Below the pieces are notes generated by a model. That model did not search any database. It was not told the DNA's origin and saw nothing but the letters and a program-made list of their open reading frames with translations. DNA of 64,000 bases from Bradyrhizobium aeschynomenes. Its GTDB lineage: Bacteria > Pseudomonadota > Alphaproteobacteria > Rhizobiales > Xanthobacteraceae. Shown here piece by piece: positions 55,045 through 64,000 of the stretch. The stretch covers positions 1 to 64,000 of the forward strand of contig NZ_JABFDM010000003.1 in assembly GCF_013178945.1 (NCBI RefSeq), given 5' to 3'. The position numbers and the translations under genes are program-made. Numbering within the stretch: position 1 is the first letter of the stretch; each line of letters begins with the position of its first letter.

Positions 55045-55248
55045 CTATGACGTCGGGCTGGACTTGGTTCCGCAGGTGTTGATGCCGAGCATCGCGTAGG
55101 GCGGGCACCAGCCGACCAGCGCGGTGCCGAGCGGGATCAGGCCGAGAAGGCCCCACATCGTTTGCGGCCCGACGAAAGTGAGACTGAGAACCGCCAGTCC
55201 GACGATGATCCTGAGCAGCCGGTCGATCTTGCCAATGTTCTGTGTCAT
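55045..55248 (-). CDS. DUF2892 membrane protein (YgaP C-terminal type)
   Basis: The 67-residue protein has two membrane helices (IGKIDRLLRIIVGLAVLSL; MWGLLGLIPLGTALVGWCPP) and a terminal NTCGTK, matching DUF2892. This domain is commonly found fused to or next to rhodanese and persulfide-handling genes. GGGGAGCG precedes ATG 55248. Confidence 0.9.
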   Translation of the reverse strand: MTQNIGKIDRLLRIIVGLAVLSLTFVGPQTMWGLLGLIPLGTALVGWCPPYAMLGINTCGTKSSPTS

Positions 55249-55338
55249 GTCACGCTCCCCTTTGGCGTTGCGATGCTGCAAACGATAGAGCGGCGTCGGG
55301 CGACGGTCTGTAACTAAGTCACGAAGTCGAGCCGGCTC

Positions 55339-56007
55339 CTAACCATGCTGGGCCAGGCGGACGAGCGCCGGCCGGTCGGTGATCTCCACAATTCCGCGAG
55401 CTATTCGCAACCAGCCGCGCCTGGCGAACTCATTGAGCTGCCGGCTGACGACCTCGCGCGCGCTGCCGAGCTCGTTGGCGAGATCCTGGTGCGTGGCGAC
55501 GACCTGCTGCTTCGCTCCGGAGAGTTCGAGCAGCTTCTGCGCCAGCCGCACGTCGATGCGCTCGAACGCGACCTCTTCGATGACGCGAAAGAGATTGGTG
55601 ACCCGGCGGCTGAACGCGGTGAACACGAACTGGCGGAATTCGCGCGAGGTCGCGATCAGCCGGTCGAACAGCGCACGTGGTATCGCCACGGCGCGGATCT
55701 GCGTCTCGGCGATGCCCTCCGCCTGGTATTCCTCATAGCCCATCAGGCAGGCCGTGGTCAGGGCGCAGCTTTCTCCCGCCTGTACGCGGTACAGCACGAT
55801 CTCGCGGCCGGACTCCGAGGTCTGCTGCACGCGAATGGTCCCGTCGAGCAGCAGCAGGAACGATTCCGGCGCCTGACCAGGCCCGAAGATGCGGCTGCCC
55901 TCGGGGAGCTCGACGATGAGGCTGGCCTCGCGCAGCTGCGCGAAGATCTCCTCCGGCAACTGCCGCAGCGGCGGGAAGGCGTGCGTCCAGTCCTGCTTCG
56001 ACGACAT
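55339..56007 (-). CDS. Crp/Fnr-family transcriptional regulator
   Basis: The 222-residue protein has a cyclic-nucleotide-binding-like beta-roll (EGSRIFGPGQAPESFLLLLDGTIRVQQ). A linker helix follows, then a winged helix with THQDLANELGSAREVVSRQLNEFARRGWL. The N-terminal cysteine cluster of FNR is absent. Two cysteines (ESCALTTACLMGY) in the sensor domain are possible redox or sulfur-sensing residues. It heads the DUF2892-Blh unit and probably controls it. A GTG one codon upstream is an alternative start. Confidence 0.9.
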   Translation of the reverse strand: MSSKQDWTHAFPPLRQLPEEIFAQLREASLIVELPEGSRIFGPGQAPESFLLLLDGTIRVQQTSESGREIVLYRVQAGESCALTTACLMGYEEYQAEGIAETQIRAVAIPRALFDRLIATSREFRQFVFTAFSRRVTNLFRVIEEVAFERIDVRLAQKLLELSGAKQQVVATHQDLANELGSAREVVSRQLNEFARRGWLRIARGIVEITDRPALVRLAQHG

Positions 56008-56095
56008 CACGGAATCCGACTGTGACAGACCGGCCGGGTCTCCCGATCTGCCACAGGATCGCCGGCTGGTCGAGGGATCGTGGCCCGCGACCAGG

Positions 56096-56341
56096 CTAGC
56101 GCCGCGGTCCCTTGCCCTGGCCGCCGCCGGTGGTGTCGAGTGCGGCGCGACAGTCGGCGGAGACCTTGTCGCGATGGGTGTCGAGGCAGGCGCGAACCTG
56201 TCCCTGACCGTGCTGCTTCCCGGAGCAGAGGCTCTGGATGTCTGTGGCGCATTGCGTCGCTACGGGACCGGTTCCTTGAGCATAAGCGGATGCGGCCGTC
56301 ATCACCGCAATGCCGAGGGCGAGCGTGAACAACGTCTTCAT
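56096..56341 (-). CDS. secreted cysteine-rich-repeat protein
   Basis: The 81-residue product has a signal peptide (MKTLFTLALGIAVMTAASAYA). The mature part has CATDIQSLC, RACLDTH and SADCRAAL, which fit one copy of the Cys-rich (GLG1-type) repeat widely found in small rhizobial secreted proteins. AGGAGGCC precedes ATG. Function unknown. Confidence 0.85.
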   Translation of the reverse strand: MKTLFTLALGIAVMTAASAYAQGTGPVATQCATDIQSLCSGKQHGQGQVRACLDTHRDKVSADCRAALDTTGGGQGKGPRR

Positions 56342-56685
56342 GGAGGCCTCCTGGTACCTACCCCGCGGACATCGGTATCGCGAGCGGCGGCAGCGAGGGT
56401 TGCGCTATGTCAACAACCGAGGCTGTTGGCCTCCAGCACCGGATGCCGCGCAACACGGGTGCTCCAGCGAGGAGCCGTTCTCGAGATGTGGAGCGGTCAT
56501 CTGACCGGCGTTCCCATGGCTCTCGGGGATCACGGCGCCGGTCCTGAACGCTGCACGGCAGGCGACCGGCTGAACAATGATGATCTGGTAGGCATTGCTG
56601 CGCTGTCGGGGTGCGGGATGAAGGACTCGTTGTCCCGCCGCTGCGATCCGCGGATCAGGTTGTCGTAGCTCGATCGCGCAAGGCC
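56342..56685. other. intergenic region
   Basis: 344 bases with no plausible gene between two same-strand genes. No strong hairpin or repeat was found. Confidence 0.4.
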
Positions 56686-57195
56686 TCAGAGCTGGCCGGG
56701 TGTCCAGCTCAGCGCGAGCGCCTGGCCCGCGGCAATCTGGCTGGTCGACATCTTCGAGGCGACGGCGTTGCGCAGGCGCAGATAGTAGCTGCGTTGGGCC
56801 GGCCCGGCATGTCCGGCGGCAAGGTTCAACCATTTGTAGGCCAGCACCACGTCCTGCGGAACGCCGTGGCCCTTGTCGTACATCAGCCCGAGCATCGCCT
56901 GGCCAAAGGGATTGCCGGCCGCCGCGGCCTGGCAATAGAGGTCGCTCGCGACCTCGTAGGCCTGCGGGGTGCCAAAGCCGTTTTCGTACATGAAGCCGAG
57001 CATCGCCTGCGCCCGGGCATCGCCGCGCAGTGCGGGCGGGGTCAGCGCGCGCACGGCGCGCACGAAGTCGCCCCGCGCATAGGCGCTACGTGCGGTGCTG
57101 ATCGCATCGGCCCGGACTGGCGCTGCCTCAGCGCCGAGCAACAGGCCTGCCGCCGTGCAAATGATCGCGAGGCGCCGGATCGTCCGATGGGTCAC
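56686..57195 (-). CDS. Sel1-repeat protein
   Basis: The 169-residue exported protein has a signal peptide (THRTIRRLAIICTAAGLLLG) and two or three Sel1/TPR-like repeats (ARAQAMLGFMYENGFGTPQ, FGQAMLGLMYDKGHGVPQ, YKWLNLAAGHA). It begins 11 bases after the gspD stop (GTG 57195; an ATG at 57234 inside gspD is an alternative). Co-transcription with gspD suggests an accessory role in assembly of the secretion system. Confidence 0.78.
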   Translation of the reverse strand: MTHRTIRRLAIICTAAGLLLGAEAAPVRADAISTARSAYARGDFVRAVRALTPPALRGDARAQAMLGFMYENGFGTPQAYEVASDLYCQAAAAGNPFGQAMLGLMYDKGHGVPQDVVLAYKWLNLAAGHAGPAQRSYYLRLRNAVASKMSTSQIAAGQALALSWTPGQL

Positions 57196-57205
57196 CTGGC
57201 GGGGG

Positions 57206-59503
57206 TCAGCGGGTGGTGCGGACACGCAAATCATCCGTAATGCTCGCTCCGACCGATCCGCGGAGCTTGGAACGGAGTTCTTCGGCCACTTGATGCGCAT
57301 CGCTGCCGTCGCGAATGATCTGCGGCCGGATGAAGATGATGAGCTCGGTGCGCGTGCCCTTCTTGCCCTGATGCGAGAATGCGTCGCCGAGCACCGGGAT
57401 CTCGTCGAAGCCGGGGATGCCGTTGCGGCTGCCGTTCTGCTGCTCGCTGATCAGGCCGGCCAGCAGTACGGTCTGGCCGTTGGCGACGGAGATGGCGCTC
57501 TTGACCTTGCGCTGCGACACCGTCGGCGTGAGACTTGCCGCGGTCTGCGCGGCGACATTGCTGATCTCCTGCTCGATCTCGAGCCGGACGTTGCCGTTGG
57601 CGGCGATCCGCGGCACCACGCGCAGGATGATGCCGGTGTTGCGATAGTCGATGGTGTTGACCACGGTGTTGCTCGACGACAGCACGGTGGCGCTGCCGGT
57701 CGAGACCGGCACGACGTCGCCGACCTGCAAAGTGGCGCTCTGGTTGTTGATCACGACCAGCGACGGATTCGACAGCACCTTCACGCTGGTCACGGTGTGA
57801 AGCGCGTCGAGGATCATGTTGGGTGAGGCCTCGTTCCCGATCAGGAAGTTGAAGCCGGGCAGAGCGCGGTTGATCAGCGCCGACGTTGCTGCCGATGTCG
57901 TGGCGGTCGCGACCGATGTCGCCTGGGTATTGGTGATCGAGCCCTTGTCGGTTCCGAGGCCGAGCACTTTACTGGAAAGATACGACTGGACGCCGTAGGA
58001 CAATTCGTTGGTCAGCGTCACCTCGGCGATGGTCGCCTCGATGCCGACCTGCAGCACCGGCTGGTCGAGCTGCTGCAGCGTATTGGAGATGATGCGGTAG
58101 TTCTCGCGGTCGGCGTAGATCAGCAGCGAGTTGTTCACGGTGTCCGGGGTGATCCGGATGCTCGGCATCAAGGACTGGCCACCGCTGCCGCCGGCGCGAG
58201 GCTCCAAGCCGGTCGACGTCGGCGGGCTGCCGGATGGGCCTGAAGACTGTATGCCGGACAGGCCGCCCGCGCCTTGCGTCCGGCTCGAAGGATTGGCGGC
58301 GGAGCTCGACGATCCCGTCGCATTGGTGTTGAATGACAACCGGTCGGCGACGGATGTCGACGTGCCGTCCGACCCCGGCGCAGTCTGGCCGTCGGAGCTG
58401 TCGGTCGAGGACGAGCCGGCGCCGCCGAACATGTCGGTCAGCACCTTGGCGAGCTGGCGCGCGTCGCCATAGCGAATGCGATAGACGTGGACGCTGGTGC
58501 GGCCGGAATCGGCTTGGTCGAGCCGGCGGATCCAGGTCGCCGCGCTCTGCAGCAGCGCCGGCTTGCGCGTCACCACCATGATCGCGTTCAGGCGGCTGAC
58601 GACCTGCAGCTTGACGAGACTCTGGCTCAGTCCGTTCTCGCCGGAGTCCATGATCTTCTCGAGCTCGGCCATCAGCGGCTCCGGGGCCGAGTTGCTGACC
58701 GGAAAGATGCCGACCGACTGGCCGCGCATCCAGTCAACGTCGAAGCTCATGACGGTTTCGATCGCGGAACGCCGCTCCGCCCCGGTGCCCTGGATCAGCA
58801 GCAGGTTTCGGGTGGTGTCGGCGCGTACGCTGCCGGCGCGGGTCGCGAAGCTGTCCATCAGCTTCAAGATCGTCTGCGCGCCGACATATTGCAGCGGCAC
58901 GACGGAGACGCCGTAGCCGGGTTCGGCGCGGCCGGCTTCGCCATCGACGCGTCCGCCGCCGACGGCGTCGCCGAGCGGGGTCAGCTTGTAGCTGCCGCCC
59001 TCGCGGACCAGCACGACACCGGACAGGCGCAGCGCGCTCTCCAGCACGAACAGGATGTCCGACTTCGGCACCGGCCGTGCCGAGACCAGGCTGACACTGC
59101 CCTGCACGCGGGGATCGATCGCGTAGCCCGCGCCGAGAATGTCGCCGATCACGACCTTCGCGACCACCGCGATCGGCGTGTTCTCGAAGTTGAGGTCGTA
59201 CCCCTTGCCGTCGGCCGCCGGAAGCGGCCTGGCCTCGGCGACCTCCTGGATCGTCGTCCCCTGATAAGTCCGTGCGCTCGCGCGCTCGACCTCGGGGCGG
59301 CCCTGGATCGATGCGACCGGTGCATTGTCGCGCGGCAGGATGTCGATCGAGCGCACCTTGTCGATGACATCGACATCCGCCGGCGCGCTGGCCTGCGAGT
59401 TGAGGGTTGCCATGTTGCACGACGCCAGCAGCGCTGCCGTCGCAAGCAACGAGGCATGACGGACAACCGCAGCGGACTGGCTTCGATTGCCGATACGAAA
59501 CAT
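57206..59503 (-). CDS. gspD: type II secretion system secretin GspD, lipobox-bearing
   Basis: The 765-residue protein has N-terminal domains of the secretin family (VVAKVVIGDILGAGYAIDP; TLNLLLIQGTG-like VRADTTRNLLLIQG), a Ser/Gly/Thr-rich linker (about 400-460), and the secretin domain with VNSLLIYADRENY and the C-terminal VPVSTGSAT..VNTIDYRNTGIIL..ISNVAAQTA signature. The signal sequence ends LLASC (about residues 25-29), a lipobox, so the secretin is probably a lipoprotein that pilots itself to the outer membrane, as HxcQ does. It is divergent from gspE. Confidence 0.93.
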   Translation of the reverse strand: MFRIGNRSQSAAVVRHASLLATAALLASCNMATLNSQASAPADVDVIDKVRSIDILPRDNAPVASIQGRPEVERASARTYQGTTIQEVAEARPLPAADGKGYDLNFENTPIAVVAKVVIGDILGAGYAIDPRVQGSVSLVSARPVPKSDILFVLESALRLSGVVLVREGGSYKLTPLGDAVGGGRVDGEAGRAEPGYGVSVVPLQYVGAQTILKLMDSFATRAGSVRADTTRNLLLIQGTGAERRSAIETVMSFDVDWMRGQSVGIFPVSNSAPEPLMAELEKIMDSGENGLSQSLVKLQVVSRLNAIMVVTRKPALLQSAATWIRRLDQADSGRTSVHVYRIRYGDARQLAKVLTDMFGGAGSSSTDSSDGQTAPGSDGTSTSVADRLSFNTNATGSSSSAANPSSRTQGAGGLSGIQSSGPSGSPPTSTGLEPRAGGSGGQSLMPSIRITPDTVNNSLLIYADRENYRIISNTLQQLDQPVLQVGIEATIAEVTLTNELSYGVQSYLSSKVLGLGTDKGSITNTQATSVATATTSAATSALINRALPGFNFLIGNEASPNMILDALHTVTSVKVLSNPSLVVINNQSATLQVGDVVPVSTGSATVLSSSNTVVNTIDYRNTGIILRVVPRIAANGNVRLEIEQEISNVAAQTAASLTPTVSQRKVKSAISVANGQTVLLAGLISEQQNGSRNGIPGFDEIPVLGDAFSHQGKKGTRTELIIFIRPQIIRDGSDAHQVAEELRSKLRGSVGASITDDLRVRTTR

Positions 59504-59756
59504 GAACTTGCCGATCTACTCGTGTTGCCGGGTCGAACGGGCACGCGCCTTGGTTGGACCTGGCAGCCTGCATAGCGGCCCAATGTGACACTTATGTATC
59601 TTCGCCCGACGCTGCCGGCCTTTGCGTGAGGTGTGTGTTGGAATTGTCGGCGCCGTCCGCATTCGTACAGCCGTCATGTTCGCGATCGATAACGTCGGCA
59701 GCCAGTTGCGGGGTGCCGAGACGATGCGTCGGCACGGGCGCCACCCGGATCACGCC

Positions 59757-61412
<1,656 letters not shown>

Positions 61413-61420
61413 GGTGGATC

Positions 61421-62629
61421 GTGCCCAGCTACCGCTATCGCGCCTTGACACAATCTGGTGAAATCGTCGTCGGATCACTCGTCGCGCCGTCGCGCGGCGA
61501 GGTCGAACGCCGCATCTCCTATCTGCAGCTGCTGCCGATCGAGACCGTCGAGGAGAGAGAGCGGACGGGGGCTGCATCCGGTTTCGCGTTCGGCACGCCC
61601 TCTGCGTCTGAAGTCACCACGTTCACCCGCGATTTGGCCTTGCTGCTCAAGGCCGGTGCGCGGCTCGATGACGCGCTCGACCTGTTGTCGAGCGACTCCG
61701 ACATCGGCCGCCTCCGTCCTGTCGTGGCACGGCTCCGCGCGGCGATCCTGGCCGGCGAAAGCTTCGCCGATGCGGCGGCCGCCCAGCCGCGGCTGTTCTC
61801 GCCGATGTATGTCGCGCTGATGCGCGTCGGCGAAGCATCGGGAACGCTCGATCAGGTGCTGACGGCGCTGGCCGGTGAACGAGAGCGGTCGGAGGCGACG
61901 CGCCGCAAATTGACCGATGCGATGCAATATCCCGCCTTCGTCTTCCTCGCGGCGATCGGCGTGATGCTGTTCTTCCTCGTGGCCGTGCTGCCGAACTTCT
62001 CCGCAGTGCTGCGCGATTTCGGCGGCCGTGCCGACACCGCCCTCGGCTTCTTCATGACCCTGTCGGATTTGCTGCGCGCCAATGCAGCCGCGATCTCACT
62101 CGGCTGCGCGGCACTGATTGCGGCAGGCTGGTGGCTGTTGCGCCAGCCGGCGATTCGCGCCGGCCTGGCCAACGCGCTCGCGCTGACGCCCGGCATCGGC
62201 AGCATCCTCATGTTCTATCGGACCAGTCTGTTCTGCCGGAACCTCGGCCTGCTGCTCGGCTGCGGCGTCAATCTGAGCGCAGGCTTGCGCATTCTCGCCG
62301 ACGTGATGGCGGTGACCTCGTCGCGCGCGCCGTGGTCCGCCGCAGCGGATCGCGTTCGTCACGGTGGCAAGCTGTCCCAGGCGCTCTCGGCCGAAAACGT
62401 GCTGCCGCCGATGGCGCTGCGCATGCTGCGGCTTGGCGAGGAGACCGGCCAGTTGCCGACGCTGTCGACCCGGATCGCCGAATTCTACGAAGCCAAGCTG
62501 CAGCGCGGCCTCGATCGTGTCGTCGGCATCGTCGGCCCGGCCGCCATTCTGCTCATCAGCGTGGTCGTCGGCGGCCTGATCGTCTCGATCATGACGGCGC
62601 TGCTTTCCGTGACGCAACTGGTCGGCTGA
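61421..62629 (+). CDS. gspF: type II secretion inner-membrane protein GspF
   Basis: The 402-residue platform protein has two repeated GspF domains and three membrane helices (FVFLAAIGVMLFFLVAVLPNF; ISLGCAALIAAGWWLL; GPAAILLISVVVGGLIVSIM). FTRDLALLLKAGARLDDALDLL is the first-domain signature. GTG 61421 follows GAGGTGGATC, eight bases after the gspE stop. Confidence 0.93.
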   Translation: MPSYRYRALTQSGEIVVGSLVAPSRGEVERRISYLQLLPIETVEERERTGAASGFAFGTPSASEVTTFTRDLALLLKAGARLDDALDLLSSDSDIGRLRPVVARLRAAILAGESFADAAAAQPRLFSPMYVALMRVGEASGTLDQVLTALAGERERSEATRRKLTDAMQYPAFVFLAAIGVMLFFLVAVLPNFSAVLRDFGGRADTALGFFMTLSDLLRANAAAISLGCAALIAAGWWLLRQPAIRAGLANALALTPGIGSILMFYRTSLFCRNLGLLLGCGVNLSAGLRILADVMAVTSSRAPWSAAADRVRHGGKLSQALSAENVLPPMALRMLRLGEETGQLPTLSTRIAEFYEAKLQRGLDRVVGIVGPAAILLISVVVGGLIVSIMTALLSVTQLVG

Positions 62630-62649
62630 TTGCTATCGAGGAGAAGGAC

Positions 62650-63123
62650 ATGAGATCGAACACGCAGATCGAGCCGGCCAGGAGAACCGCGCGCGAACAC
62701 GAGCGCGGCTTCACCCTGGTCGAGATGCTGGTCGTGATCACGATCATCGGACTGATCATGGGGCTGATCGGCCCGCGCGTTCTGAACTACCTCAGCGAAT
62801 CCAAGACCAAGGCGGCGCGGATTCAACTGCAGAGCTTCTCGGCAGCTCTCGACCTGTTCTATCTCGATGCTGGCCGCTACCCCTCGACCTCGGAAGGCCT
62901 CGCGGCGCTGGCACAACGCCCGGCCGGATTGAGCGCCTGGAACGGTCCTTATCTCAAGGGTGGGACGGTGCCGAAAGATCCGTGGAATACCGACTACGTC
63001 TACCGCGCGCCGGGCGACCACGGCCCGTACGACATTCTGTCGTATGGCGCCGATGGCCAGGAGGGCGGCAGCGGAACGGCCGCGGACGTCGTCCTGGGAA
63101 CGCAAACGAGCCGCGCGCAGTGA
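62650..63123 (+). CDS. gspG: type II secretion major pseudopilin GspG
   Basis: The 157-residue pseudopilin has a prepilin peptidase site ERGFTLVEMLVVITIIGLI (cleavage after Gly, +5 Glu) and the GspG C-terminal signature YPSTSEGLAALAQRP..WNGPYLKGG..PWNTDYVYRAPG. ATG 62650 follows GAGAAGG. The N-terminal leader of about 20 residues is typical. Confidence 0.95.
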   Translation: MRSNTQIEPARRTAREHERGFTLVEMLVVITIIGLIMGLIGPRVLNYLSESKTKAARIQLQSFSAALDLFYLDAGRYPSTSEGLAALAQRPAGLSAWNGPYLKGGTVPKDPWNTDYVYRAPGDHGPYDILSYGADGQEGGSGTAADVVLGTQTSRAQ

Positions 63124-63584
63124 GTGACGACGTCCAGCGCGGCTTTACGTTGCTCGAGATGGTCTGCGTACTCGCGATCGTCGCGCTGCTGGCGTCCGTC
63201 GCGCTGCCTTATCTGCCGCGGCAGACGTCGCGGCCGCGGCTGCAGGCCTATGCACTCCAGGCCGTGACACTGCTGAAGTCGGACCGGGCTGCATCGATGC
63301 GGACCGGTACGCGGGTCGACACTGCGATCGACACGACGCGCCGCCTGATCCGCTCCGGCAGCGGCGCGGCTGCGCTGAAGCTGCCCGACGACGTCGCCTT
63401 CCTGGCGACGTTGCCGCGCAGCTGCCAGCATCGGCCGGTGCTGGCGACGATCAGCTTCTTCCCTGACGGCCTGTCCTGCGGAGGGGCGATCACGTTGTCG
63501 CGCGCCGATCTGAGCCTGGAAATCAGGGTCAATTGGCTGACAGGGAGGATCGACATTGTCTCGCGCGCGCTCGCCAATGGTTGA
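63120..63584 (+). CDS. gspH: type II secretion minor pseudopilin GspH
   Basis: The 154-residue pseudopilin has the prepilin motif RGFTLLEMVCVLAIVALLA and two later cysteines (RSCQHRP and LSCGGAI). Its GTG at 63120 overlaps the gspG stop by GTGA, so it is translationally coupled. Confidence 0.92.
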   Translation: MSDDVQRGFTLLEMVCVLAIVALLASVALPYLPRQTSRPRLQAYALQAVTLLKSDRAASMRTGTRVDTAIDTTRRLIRSGSGAAALKLPDDVAFLATLPRSCQHRPVLATISFFPDGLSCGGAITLSRADLSLEIRVNWLTGRIDIVSRALANG

Positions 63585-63975
63585 AATCCGCGACCACGGC
63601 GAAGCCGGCTTCACGCTGATCGAGGTGCTCGTGGCTCTCGCGATCGTCAGCGTGTCGATCATTGCCATCGGCGCGGTGGTGTCGCGCAACGCGGCCAGCG
63701 TTCGCAAGCTCGAACAGCACGTCACCCTCGTCACCGACATGCGGCTGGCATTGGCAACGATGCTGGCGGATCGCAGCCCTCTGCAGCCGGGCAGCATCGA
63801 CCGGCGTTCCGGCTCCGGGGCGGTGGCGCTGCAGGTCAGGCCGCTCGGCGGCGATTGGAATGAGCCGGCCGGACAGACCGGGTGGATTCCCGAGGCGGTG
63901 ACCTTGCGCGTCAAGACGGGTTCGGGCGTGGTCGCAGACGTGCAGACGGTTCGCCTGGTGCGAGGAGCGCGGTGA
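63577..63975 (+). CDS. gspI: type II secretion minor pseudopilin GspI
   Basis: The 132-residue pseudopilin has EAGFTLIEVLVALAIVSVSI as its prepilin motif. ATG 63577 overlaps the gspH end by 8 bases; a TTG at 63556 is an alternative. Its stop overlaps the start of gspJ (TGATG). Confidence 0.9.
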   Translation: MVEIRDHGEAGFTLIEVLVALAIVSVSIIAIGAVVSRNAASVRKLEQHVTLVTDMRLALATMLADRSPLQPGSIDRRSGSGAVALQVRPLGGDWNEPAGQTGWIPEAVTLRVKTGSGVVADVQTVRLVRGAR

Positions 63976-64000
63976 TGACCGCCCGATCCGATCGATCGCA
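63975..64000 (+). CDS. gspJ: start of gspJ (truncated by window end)
   Basis: ATG at 63975 overlaps the gspI stop and opens MTARSDRS before the window ends. The identity is inferred from the gspGHI order; no J-specific residue is visible. Confidence 0.55.

Noticed and set aside
56405..56935. minus-strand open frame upstream of the cysteine-rich gene
   Set aside because: It overlaps the Sel1-repeat gene in another frame, with no ribosome site or domain.

Overview
The window is high-GC alphaproteobacterial chromosome. Gene content, protein similarity recognised by eye, and the style of the intergenic palindromes point to Bradyrhizobium or a close relative in the Nitrobacteraceae; this is an inference, since no rRNA or marker gene is present.

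Region 1 (1-14.7 kb) is ordinary chromosome: a secreted protein, a SAF-domain dehydrogenase, a phytanoyl-CoA-type dioxygenase, an O6-alkylguanine methyltransferase, a cupin, two related metallo-beta-lactamase-fold hydrolases, a GST, an FAA hydrolase, two SDR proteins, a CvpA-like protein, a GMC oxidoreductase and an aldehyde dehydrogenase. Many look like small-molecule or aromatic catabolism, and they are separated by palindromic intergenic repeats.

Region 2 (14,787-31,012, about 16.2 kb) is an integrative element inserted in the 3' end of an initiator tRNA-Met gene. A large serine recombinase at the left end reads into the tRNA. The two ends share a 12-base tRNA 3'-end repeat. Joining the element's own end sequences reconstructs an attP with 18-base inverted arms (17/18 matched) around an 8-base spacer centred on TC, so the boundaries can be placed to the base. 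The tRNA's original terminator now lies beyond the right end at 31,032. The cargo is a XRE regulator with two candidate operators, an AlpA/excisionase-like protein, a translationally coupled HEPN-like/membrane pair, a Myb-like HTH-membrane protein, a trypsin-like protease, a TIR-like (Pycsar/CBASS-effector type) protein, and small phage-type genes of which at least three are broken by frameshifts. The mixture resembles a decaying phage-like element that carries defence candidates.

Region 3 (31.3-56.3 kb) is a complete lithotrophic sulfur-oxidation region: soxR-soxS, soxV, soxW, soxXYZABCD, two exported DsrE-like proteins flanking an alpha/beta hydrolase, four YeeE/YedE-type transporter polypeptides, a rhodanese, DsbD/DsbA, a persulfide-dioxygenase-like Blh protein with a DUF2892 partner, and a Crp/Fnr regulator. 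Two chemoreceptors sit inside it. An ATTCGAATAT element recurs upstream of three of its transcription units and is a candidate SoxR operator. Electrons from thiosulfate would pass from SoxYZ-bound sulfur through SoxAX, SoxB and SoxCD to cytochrome c, while SoxV/SoxW/SoxS and the Dsb proteins keep periplasmic thiols reduced.

Region 4 (56.7-64 kb) is a type II secretion locus: a Sel1-repeat protein and a lipobox-bearing secretin GspD on the minus strand, then gspE, F, G, H, I and the first bases of gspJ on the plus strand.
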